Shown in pieces: positions 1 through 5,513 of a stretch of 6,653 nucleotides of DNA (its first letter is position 1; every line of letters starts with the position of its first letter). A model generated the notes under the pieces. The model was given only the letters and a program-made list of their open reading frames with translations. It was not told where the DNA came from and ran no database searches. The position numbers and the translations under genes were made by a program. The DNA lies in assembly GCA_003157575.1 (NCBI GenBank), contig PMKA01000198.1:696-7348 (forward strand). Direction: 5' to 3'. Source of the DNA: Opitutia bacterium (GTDB taxonomy: Bacteria; Verrucomicrobiota; Verrucomicrobiia; Opitutales; Opitutaceae).

Positions 1-539
1 TCGAGAAGGCGCACCCGGACGTATTTAACGTTCTGTTACAGGTGCTCGACGACGGACGGATCACGGATTCGCAGGGGCGGACGGTCAATTTCAAGAACAC
101 CATCATCATCATGACCTCCAACCTCGGCAGCCGCCTGCTGCTGGAGGGGGTGACGGGCGACACGATTTCCGAAAGCGTGCGCGAAGGCGTGATGGCCGAG
201 GTCCGCCGGGCGTTCCGGCCGGAGTTCCTCAACCGGATCGACGAGACGATCCTGTTCAAACCGCTCACGCTTGAGGAAATCACAGAGATCGTCGACCTGC
301 TGATCGTCGACCTGAACAAGCGCCTGGCCGACCGGCGTGTGACCGTGAAACTCGACGCCAAGGCGAAGGAGTGGGCGGCGGAGAAGGGCTACGATCCCGT
401 ATTCGGGGCGCGGCCGCTGAAGAGGTTCCTGCAGCGGCAGATCGAGACGACGCTCGCCCGCGCGCTCATCTCCGGCGACGTTGCGGAGAGCTCCACCGTC
501 ACGTTCAAGGTCAGGGGCGACGCGCTGGCGATGGGGTGA
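1..539 (+). CDS. clpB: ATP-dependent chaperone ClpB, C-terminal part (5' end outside window)
   Basis: ClpB is a cytosolic hexameric AAA+ disaggregase that works with DnaK to pull proteins out of aggregates. The window enters just after the Walker B of the second ATPase domain: the open frame from base 3 reads EKAHPDVFNVLLQVLDDGR, the hallmark of ClpB/Hsp100 D2. About 178 residues are present. Visible landmarks in order are the sensor-1 Asn in IIIMTSNLGS, the arginine finger in FRPEFLNRIDE, and the sensor-2 motif GARPLKR after GYDPVFGARPL, followed by the small C-terminal domain ending in ...ALAMG and TGA. The pattern and length of this end match E. coli ClpB closely. ClpB is preferred over ClpA or ClpC because of the LLQVLDDGR(I/L)TDxQGRTV(N/D)F(K/R)NT string. 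It converges with the minus-strand operon 20 bases downstream, and no terminator hairpin with a T-run is visible between them. Confidence 0.96.
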   Translation, partial: EKAHPDVFNVLLQVLDDGRITDSQGRTVNFKNTIIIMTSNLGSRLLLEGVTGDTISESVREGVMAEVRRAFRPEFLNRIDETILFKPLTLEEITEIVDLLIVDLNKRLADRRVTVKLDAKAKEWAAEKGYDPVFGARPLKRFLQRQIETTLARALISGDVAESSTVTFKVRGDALAMG

Positions 540-559
540 GGGCGTGTTATGGCTTCTCT

Positions 560-2299
560 TCAAATGCCGAACGCATTCGCGATCGAATCAAGCATCTCAT
601 TCACGTCTTTCGACAGCTCTTCGGGGCGCATCATCTCGGCCACCAAGTAGTAGTCCCTCTTTGGTATATCCAATTGCGCTGCGGCAAAGAGCTTCGGCAG
701 AAGAGCCTTGCTCGCAGGCATTGATTCCAACATCTCATGCATGTTGGTCGGGTCTCGCATTATGGCGGGTGGAAGCTCATCGCGCATCATTTGAATGGCT
801 TTGTCGGCCAATAATGGAATTGTGCGAGATTCCGCAAAACGCCGGATAACATCGGGATGCACCAGATAGCTCTCGGCCTCGTATCGCTTCCACCGGCCCA
901 CGATAAGGCCATCGGCCTCGACTTCACGCTCTGGCAATTGGCGGTTGTCGCCATCTAGCAGCAGGAAGCCAAACATTCCACTTCGAATCGCCCTCAGAGC
1001 GAAAAAATGTGCGCGAGCCTCATGTACGTTGCGCCCGCGAATCGGGTGCACGAACGGCTTCTTCTCGAACCAATCGCGTACACGGTGGTTCAAGACGCGG
1101 GCCCAAGCTCGGAGCATGTTGAAGTCGGTCTCGTCTTCCACATAGAGGACGTGTTCAGATTGCTCTGCCAACAAGAGCTCCAGCGCAGTAAGGCGCTTAA
1201 GAGCTTCGCGTACCTGCTCCCTCTCGATCTCTGCCAGCAAGACGTGCGGTTTAGGTCCGAAGAATGAGATTATCCGGTCCGGGCTCGTCGCTTCCAGCAA
1301 GACTTCCGAATGGGTCGCGACTATTAATTGGCAGCTCCTCGATGCAGCGGCCTGACGCAGTCGGTCAAAGATCTGTTTCTGAAGGATGACGTGCAGATGG
1401 GCGTCCGGTTCATCGAGAATTAGCACTGTCGAGGGCCGGGCGTAGAAGAACCCTAAAAGGAGAACAACCTGTTGGAACCCGCTTCCCGCGGTGGCGAGGT
1501 CAAGACGTGGCAGGCCTCCGAGGCCTCGCTTAGGAGGGATTCCCGGCAGGTACTCGCATAGGATAAATGGACGGCCTTCATATTCTGGTGGGAGCAATCG
1601 ATAGCCAAAGATCTCCTCGATATCGGCGACAAGTCTGCCCCATTCTGATTTGTCGGAAAGTTGATAAAGCTCCCAAAGGAGATTGCGCAGAAGGTCGCCA
1701 GCCTTGCCTTGTCCAATCAACAATTCTTGATAGGGGCGATCCATGCCAGTTTCTTCTGCTCCGATGCCAGAGAATGGTGGCACGTGTACTACCTGCAGAT
1801 CTTTGGCTGCCTTCGGAACGGATTCCAGATGCTCAGCAGAAGGTTTAATGTAGAGCAGCTCACTATTCGCATAGCGAAACTCCATTGCCAGCTCCCATGG
1901 CTGGCCTTGGAGAACTCCTGATAAGGAGATGGTCATCACCCGAGGTGTGCCGAGCTTTTGCCCTTCGCCGAGTTCATCTTTGCTTAGCGCTGTGGATGTG
2001 TCGGTCCAGAGCAGCGACAGCTCTCGCAACGGAACTGTGGAGAGTTCCTTACGAGTAATCGGGACGCCCGACCGAAGACGGTTTCCAGTGACCTCTTCCG
2101 CGTCGCCTCCTGTCGCTCTCCCATTTTCCCGGTATTTGGCCGTCATCCACCGTCGAAGCGCGAAATGCCAGGTGTTGATCGCTTGGGCTAGAGTCGTTTT
2201 GCCGGCATTGTTGGGCCCTGCCAGCACAACATGGTCGGCCAAAATAAATTCCTGGTCTTGGAAACGCTTGAAATATTTGAGCTTCACCTTCCGGATCAT
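560..2299 (-). CDS. OLD-like ATPase fused to a TOPRIM (DUF4435-like) nuclease domain
   Basis: Predicted 579-residue protein, last gene of the operon. Residues 1 to about 350 are an ABC/SMC-like ATPase of the OLD/AAA_15 type: Walker A GPNNAGKTT at 28-36, a signature-like TAGSGFQQ at 270-277, Walker B TVLILDEPDAHLH with D296/E297, and the switch His in VATHS (H330). A TOPRIM-like domain follows: HVLYVEDETDF (E388, D392), LLLDGDN (D449, D451) and RYEAESYL (E474, E476). These acidic clusters are those expected to bind metal in OLD-type nucleases; the Y-E-x-E-x-Y-L block recalls DUF4435 proteins such as AriB of PARIS. The start is set at 2299 because AGGAGG lies 9 bases upstream and the ATG overlaps the previous stop in ATGA; an in-frame ATG at 2326 lacks this support. 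No signal peptide or membrane segment is visible, so it is probably cytosolic. Expected role, by family, is ATP-gated nucleic-acid cleavage in phage defence; the trigger and substrate are unknown. Confidence 0.85.
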   Translation of the reverse strand: MIRKVKLKYFKRFQDQEFILADHVVLAGPNNAGKTTLAQAINTWHFALRRWMTAKYRENGRATGGDAEEVTGNRLRSGVPITRKELSTVPLRELSLLWTDTSTALSKDELGEGQKLGTPRVMTISLSGVLQGQPWELAMEFRYANSELLYIKPSAEHLESVPKAAKDLQVVHVPPFSGIGAEETGMDRPYQELLIGQGKAGDLLRNLLWELYQLSDKSEWGRLVADIEEIFGYRLLPPEYEGRPFILCEYLPGIPPKRGLGGLPRLDLATAGSGFQQVVLLLGFFYARPSTVLILDEPDAHLHVILQKQIFDRLRQAAASRSCQLIVATHSEVLLEATSPDRIISFFGPKPHVLLAEIEREQVREALKRLTALELLLAEQSEHVLYVEDETDFNMLRAWARVLNHRVRDWFEKKPFVHPIRGRNVHEARAHFFALRAIRSGMFGFLLLDGDNRQLPEREVEADGLIVGRWKRYEAESYLVHPDVIRRFAESRTIPLLADKAIQMMRDELPPAIMRDPTNMHEMLESMPASKALLPKLFAAAQLDIPKRDYYLVAEMMRPEELSKDVNEMLDSIANAFGI

Positions 2300-2949
2300 T
2301 GCGAAAGACCTCCTAAGAACGAACAAAGCCTGTCGAGTTCGGGACGTGTGAAATCGAAGATCTTCTTCTGTGCGCCCGGTCCCAATCGGGGATCGTCGTC
2401 ATTACGGATCGCGAGTAGCGCCGCCAATCGCCCCTTTTCCGGACTCCGCGGGCTCAACTTAGCGTTTTGTTCCATGCAGGCTACGAAAGATTCAATGCAA
2501 CGGTGCGCTACTGCGTTTGCAGGATCGGCGATCCACGATTCCCATACCAGCGTCTCAACCTCACCGGCACCGGCTGCGCCGCCCACAACCAACAATCCGA
2601 TCCGCGGGCCTCCTTGCGTCCAGCCACCCTGCTTGACCTCCTGTCCCGTCAGTACGGACAGCCTTCTCTCCAGACGTGCGACGATTGAATCGCGATCGCC
2701 GTTGGCATCCACGATCACACCGATCGCTTCCTTGGCGGCAACCAGATCGGGTCGTAAGAAATCCTCAAGTTTTACCTCAAGATCGGAACGGCCTCCGAAT
2801 TCCTTGATGAAGACTCCGGAAAGCCGACCGAGCGATTCCAAGACTTCGGCATAGAACCGCAGGTCGCTATACCCCTCAACGACCAGCACCCGCGAACATT
2901 CCTGAAGTCTGGGAGTAGCCATGGGACTAGCGGAGTTCGATCTCTCCAT
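2296..2949 (-). CDS. DUF3226-like TOPRIM-fold protein
   Basis: Predicted 217-residue protein, middle gene of the operon. The N-terminus has the TOPRIM opening SRVLVVEGYSDLRFY (E25, D29), then AIGVIVDANGD (D81, N83, D85), a stretch RIGLLVVGGAAGAGEVETL with a conserved-looking Glu, and a C-terminal FDFTRPELDRLCSFL. This order fits the DUF3226 family, which often sits next to an AAA ATPase and is thought to be a metal-dependent nuclease-like partner. The second acidic motif reads D-A-N rather than the usual D-x-D, so activity is not certain. The start is ambiguous: ATG at 2949 overlaps the upstream gene by 23 bases, while ATG at 2922 lies 4 bases after the upstream TAG and would give 208 residues. 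Neither has a good Shine-Dalgarno sequence, which suggests translation is coupled to the ATPase gene. The stop overlaps the next start as ATGA. It probably acts with the 323-residue ATPase, as AbiLii does with AbiLi or AriB with AriA (inference by analogy). Confidence 0.82.
   Translation of the reverse strand: MERSNSASPMATPRLQECSRVLVVEGYSDLRFYAEVLESLGRLSGVFIKEFGGRSDLEVKLEDFLRPDLVAAKEAIGVIVDANGDRDSIVARLERRLSVLTGQEVKQGGWTQGGPRIGLLVVGGAAGAGEVETLVWESWIADPANAVAHRCIESFVACMEQNAKLSPRSPEKGRLAALLAIRNDDDPRLGPGAQKKIFDFTRPELDRLCSFLGGLSQ
2309..2314 (-). promoter_or_regulatory. Ribosome binding site of the fused ATPase-TOPRIM gene
   Basis: AGGAGG on the minus strand, 9 bases before the ATG at 2299. It lies inside the 3' end of the DUF3226-like gene and decides the start of the downstream gene against the in-frame ATG at 2326. 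Together with the ATGA stop/start overlap it indicates strong coupled translation. Confidence 0.8.
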
Positions 2950-3898
2950 CGACGGCCGCTTGGATGTGCTTTTGATCCAGTACCCGACCCTCTGTCAGGT
3001 CTCCAACACGATAGAGTTGAATGACGCGCAAATCGTAATCTTTGCGGACGGCAAAGGCCTCGTGCGCCGCCAAAAGGCACTCGTGGCTATGCGTCGTGAC
3101 GAACACCTGAACCTTTAGTCGCGATGCCGCCTCCGCAATTCCTTTCCACAATTGCGGCAACGCCGTGTAGTGGATCCCGTTTTCGACCTCGTCGATCAGA
3201 CAGAGGTCGGGGTGTTGTCCTAGCAATTCGGAGAATATCGCGACCAACCGGTAGATGCCCTGTCCAGCTTGCGGAAGCGGCACACGCTCGCTCAGGCCGA
3301 TGTCGACGACAATGAACGGCTGTTCGTTCTGGGCAAAATCGATACGTACCGATTTCACGCGCTCGTCGACTGCCTGCAGCAGAGATTCCATCTGAGTTTC
3401 ACCCGCCTTCGGGCGAACTGCGTCACCGAACGCACTCACCAACGCTTCGGGCACCCGATGCTGAACAGAGGCGACTTTTACCTCCAACGGTCTGCCGCGG
3501 CGTTTCCAGATTGCAGTTCGGTCTAGGAAACCAAGCCTGCCGTTCGACCATACCGAAAACGGTTGCGTAGGCTCAGGCTCGGGCGTCGTGCTTTTTTGGG
3601 AGCGCAACACGAGCGCCGTTTCCCCTTCTGTCCATGCCGCATTCAATTCAACGTTGTCATTGCCGATTCCGTCCCGAAGCAGCCAGCGGTTGAAACGACG
3701 ATCGACATTTCCGACGCTTGGCCTGAACAACCCCGCCAACGCCTGGGGCTGTTCTGGCGAACAGGCTGCCTTAATCGCTTCGAGGAATGAAGTTTTCCCT
3801 GCGTTGTTCCGCCCGACAATCAGGTTAACGAGTCCGAAATCCGTAAGGGTGAGATCACTAAAACCTCGGAAATTGCGAATCTGTAATTTGGTCAACAT
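2927..3898 (-). CDS. OLD-like AAA/ABC-type ATPase without its own TOPRIM domain
   Basis: Predicted 323-residue protein, first gene of the operon. The N-terminus MLTKLQIRNFRGFSDLTL is the typical opening strand of OLD/RecF/SMC-like ATPases. Walker A is GRNNAGKTS at 29-37. A degenerate signature PQAGQGIYRL lies at about 209-218, Walker B LCLIDEVENGIHY has D236/E237, and VFVTTHSHECL supplies the switch His at 270. The chain ends about 50 residues later, so unlike classical OLD proteins it has no C-terminal TOPRIM; that function seems to be supplied by the next gene. At about 320 residues it is short for the AAA_15/AAA_21 group and has only a small insertion between Walker A and signature. The start at 3898 is supported by GGAGT 7 bases upstream. 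It is likely the ATP-binding sensor or scaffold subunit of a two-protein ATPase-TOPRIM complex. It could instead partner the fused ATPase encoded two genes downstream. Confidence 0.87.
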   Translation of the reverse strand: MLTKLQIRNFRGFSDLTLTDFGLVNLIVGRNNAGKTSFLEAIKAACSPEQPQALAGLFRPSVGNVDRRFNRWLLRDGIGNDNVELNAAWTEGETALVLRSQKSTTPEPEPTQPFSVWSNGRLGFLDRTAIWKRRGRPLEVKVASVQHRVPEALVSAFGDAVRPKAGETQMESLLQAVDERVKSVRIDFAQNEQPFIVVDIGLSERVPLPQAGQGIYRLVAIFSELLGQHPDLCLIDEVENGIHYTALPQLWKGIAEAASRLKVQVFVTTHSHECLLAAHEAFAVRKDYDLRVIQLYRVGDLTEGRVLDQKHIQAAVDGEIELR

Positions 3899-3905
3899 AC
3901 TCGCT

Positions 3906-3910
3906 ACTCC
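3906..3910 (-). promoter_or_regulatory. Ribosome binding site of the first operon gene
   Basis: GGAGT on the minus strand, 7 bases before the ATG at 3898, in the sequence TTGTTGGAGTAGCGAGT. It supports this ATG as the start of the 323-residue ATPase. Confidence 0.65.
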
Positions 3911-3952
3911 AACAAATTCAGTTCTTTATCCAGCCCGGGAAGGAGCCATCGA

Positions 3953-3964
3953 TCTCGTACGAGA
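3953..3964. promoter_or_regulatory. 12-bp perfect palindrome upstream of the ATPase-TOPRIM operon
   Basis: TCTCGTACGAGA is its own reverse complement and lies about 55 bases upstream of the ATG at 3898, within the likely leader or promoter region of the operon. It could be an operator for a dimeric repressor. This rests only on symmetry and position; a chance palindrome cannot be excluded. Confidence 0.3.
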
Positions 3965-4179
3965 CAAACAGTTCACGGTGCCGGAGGCCGAGGCTCGGGC
4001 GGGTTTCTTTTCGGCTTTCGTTTTTCGTGCCATCGCGATGCAAGATGATTTCAAGCCGGACGGAGACGGAATGTAAATCACCGATTCGGACCGCTTTTGC
4101 CTGAGCGAGCGAGACGGAACGGCCTGGTCCTACTCTTGAATGGCTTGTACCGTTCCAGTCGTCGCGTGGACCTTCAGCC

Positions 4180-5334
4180 TTACGCCGCCAGCCGCAAAAT
4201 CCGTTCGACGACCGCGGGCGTGATGTCGCCGCGCTCGCCGAGCTTGGCCATGCCCTTGGCGTCAAGACGGCGCGCGACTTCGGCGGCGGTGTCGGCCGTG
4301 ACGCCGTAGTCGGACAGATGCGTCGCAATGCCCAGCGACTCGTAGAACCGGCGGGTGGCTGCAATGGCAGCGTCGATGCGCGCGTCCTCCGTGCCTTCGC
4401 GTAGATCCCATACCCTATCCGCGTACTGGAGCAGCTTCTCCCGTTTGCCGGCGCGCTGGACCTGCATCAGGCTGGGCAGCACGACCGCGAGAGTGCGCGC
4501 GTGGTCGATGCCATGGAGCGCGGTCAGCTCGTGGCCGATCATGTGGGATGCCCAGTCCTGCGGCACGCCCATGCCGATGGCGGTGTTGAGCGCCCACGTG
4601 GCGGCCCAGACCAGATTGGCCCGCGCGTCGTAATCGCGGGGATCGGCCAGCGTCTTCGGACCTTCCTCGATGAGGACGCGCAGGATTGACTCGGCAAAAC
4701 GATCCTGCAGCGGGGCGCCGGCCGGGTAGGTGAGGTATTGTTCGATGACATGGCAGAACGCGTCGCCGATGCCATTGGCCACCTGCCGGGCCGGAAGGGA
4801 GAATGTTGCCTCCGGGTCGAGCACGGAGAACTGCGGGAAGACCAGAGGGCTGAGGAACGCCAGCTTTTCCTTCAGCGCGCGCCGGCTGATGACTGCTGCG
4901 CTGTTCGATTCCGAGCCGGTGGCGGGAAGCGTGAGCACAGCGCCCACCGGCAGTGCCTTCTTGACCTCGGCGTTTTTCGCCAGGATGTCCCAGGGATCGC
5001 CGGCGAAGGGCACGGCCGCGGCGACGAACTTGGCGCCGTCGAGCACGGAGCCGCCGCCCACCGCGAGGATCCAGTCGATCCTTTCGCGGCGGCTCAGCCC
5101 GACGGCCTGCATCAGCGTGTCGAAGTCAGGATTGGCCTCGACACCGAAGAACTCAAAAACGGTCCGAGCGCCAAGCGCCGCGCGCACCTGGTCGTAGACG
5201 CCATTCCGTTTGATGCTGCCACTGCCGGCGAGAAGCAGCACCCGCGCATTGAGGGGCAGTTCCTGTCCGACCTTCGCAATCTGTCCCCGGCCAAAATGAA
5301 TCCGCGTAGGATTGTGGTACGTAAAGTTGTCCAT
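4180..5334 (-). CDS. yqhD: YqhD-type NADPH-dependent iron/zinc alcohol (aldehyde) dehydrogenase
   Basis: Cytosolic enzyme of the iron-containing alcohol dehydrogenase family that reduces a broad range of aldehydes with NADPH, linked in E. coli to tolerance of reactive aldehydes from lipid peroxidation. The 384-residue product aligns by eye over its full length with E. coli YqhD (387 residues). Matching blocks are MDNFTYHNPTRIHFGRG at the start, LAVGGGSVLDGAKF at 90-103 (NADPH phosphate binding, with D99), LTLPATGSESN at 134-144, RQVANGIGDAFCHVIEQY, VPQDWASHMIGHELTALHG and HLSDYGV. Predicted metal ligands are D191, H195, H264 and H278, all present. The start at 5334 is chosen because MDNF matches the family start; the frame opens further upstream to 5421 but those 29 residues look non-coding. 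Only a weak GTGGG lies before the start. Divergent from psd, with a palindrome at 5352-5365 close to the start. Confidence 0.93.
   Translation of the reverse strand: MDNFTYHNPTRIHFGRGQIAKVGQELPLNARVLLLAGSGSIKRNGVYDQVRAALGARTVFEFFGVEANPDFDTLMQAVGLSRRERIDWILAVGGGSVLDGAKFVAAAVPFAGDPWDILAKNAEVKKALPVGAVLTLPATGSESNSAAVISRRALKEKLAFLSPLVFPQFSVLDPEATFSLPARQVANGIGDAFCHVIEQYLTYPAGAPLQDRFAESILRVLIEEGPKTLADPRDYDARANLVWAATWALNTAIGMGVPQDWASHMIGHELTALHGIDHARTLAVVLPSLMQVQRAGKREKLLQYADRVWDLREGTEDARIDAAIAATRRFYESLGIATHLSDYGVTADTAAEVARRLDAKGMAKLGERGDITPAVVERILRLAA
4393..4410. repeat. 18-bp direct repeat, copy inside yqhD
   Basis: Identical to 5403-5420. It codes on the minus strand for WDLREG in the C-terminal helical domain of YqhD, where E. 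coli has a similar W-N-I-T-E-G, so this copy is the ancestral coding one and the copy outside the gene is the odd one. Confidence 0.7.
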
Positions 5335-5351
5335 GGCTGCCCACATTGTCG

Positions 5352-5365
5352 CATTCCGCGGAATG
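5352..5365. promoter_or_regulatory. 14-bp perfect palindrome just upstream of yqhD
   Basis: CATTCCGCGGAATG reads the same on both strands and ends 18 bases before the yqhD ATG at 5334. Position and symmetry suit an operator or a leader hairpin that could hinder ribosome access. No regulator gene is in the window, so the role is inferred only. Confidence 0.4.
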
Positions 5366-5402
5366 GGCAAGCGGAGCGGCGGCGTCGAGACGCGTCCCCC
5401 GG

Positions 5403-5420
5403 GCCTTCGCGTAGATCCCA
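5403..5420. repeat. 18-bp direct repeat, copy upstream of yqhD
   Basis: gccttcgcgtagatccca here is identical to bases 4393-4410 inside yqhD, in the same orientation. The internal copy is exactly the six codons for WDLREG (residues 309-314). The upstream copy is outside the gene and the bases on either side do not continue the match, so it is not a simple larger duplication. Confidence 0.7.
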
Positions 5421-5513
5421 CATCCCGTCGGGCAGGTTTCCTGCTGGCATCGCCTAACCAGTGAAAAATGGACGTTGAGCACGGTGTGCCGATGCGATCA
5501 ACTGCTTGATCCC

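Larger units (their letters stand above)
3899..4179. other. Non-coding gap between yqhD and the ATPase-TOPRIM operon
   Basis: This 281-base gap lies after the yqhD stop and before the operon, so it should hold the operon promoter on the minus strand. I cannot find a convincing -35/-10 pair: GATAAA at 3925-3930 and TTGTCT at 3962-3967 are too far apart (about 31 bases). Structures present are a 12-bp perfect palindrome at 3953-3964 and 7-base inverted arms ggaacgg (4116-4122) and ccgttcc (4150-4156) separated by 27 bases. Neither is followed by a T-run, so no Rho-independent terminator for yqhD is evident. Small reading frames here (for example 35 codons from ATG at 4033 down to 3926) have no ribosome binding site. 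Confidence 0.6.
5335..5513. promoter_or_regulatory. Divergent promoter region between yqhD and psd
   Basis: These 179 bases must hold the promoters of yqhD (minus) and psd (plus). No strong sigma70 elements are seen; TTGAGC (5475-5480) with TCAACT (5498-5503) at 17-base spacing is a poor match for psd. Notable contents are the palindrome CATTCCGCGGAATG at 5352-5365, an 18-base copy of an internal yqhD segment at 5403-5420, and a small hairpin gcagg-ttt-cctgc at 5432-5444. Confidence 0.5.

Noticed and set aside
540..559. Bidirectional terminator between clpB and the operon
   Set aside because: Only 20 bases, with no stem-loop or T-run visible.
36..563. 175-codon minus-strand open frame opposite clpB
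   Set aside because: Antisense shadow of the ClpB C-terminal domain.
3925..3967. Minus-strand promoter TTGTCT ... GATAAA for the operon
   Set aside because: The hexamers are about 31 bases apart, far from the 16-18 needed, and the -10 match is poor.
3588..4076. 162-codon plus-strand open frame across the start of the first ATPase gene
   Set aside because: Mostly antisense to the ATPase Walker A region; the part in the gap has no ribosome binding site or recognisable similarity.
4738..5457. 239-codon plus-strand open frame opposite yqhD
   Set aside because: Shadow of the GC-rich yqhD coding strand; composition is Arg/Gly/Glu-rich with no recognisable motif, while the minus strand has a full YqhD match.
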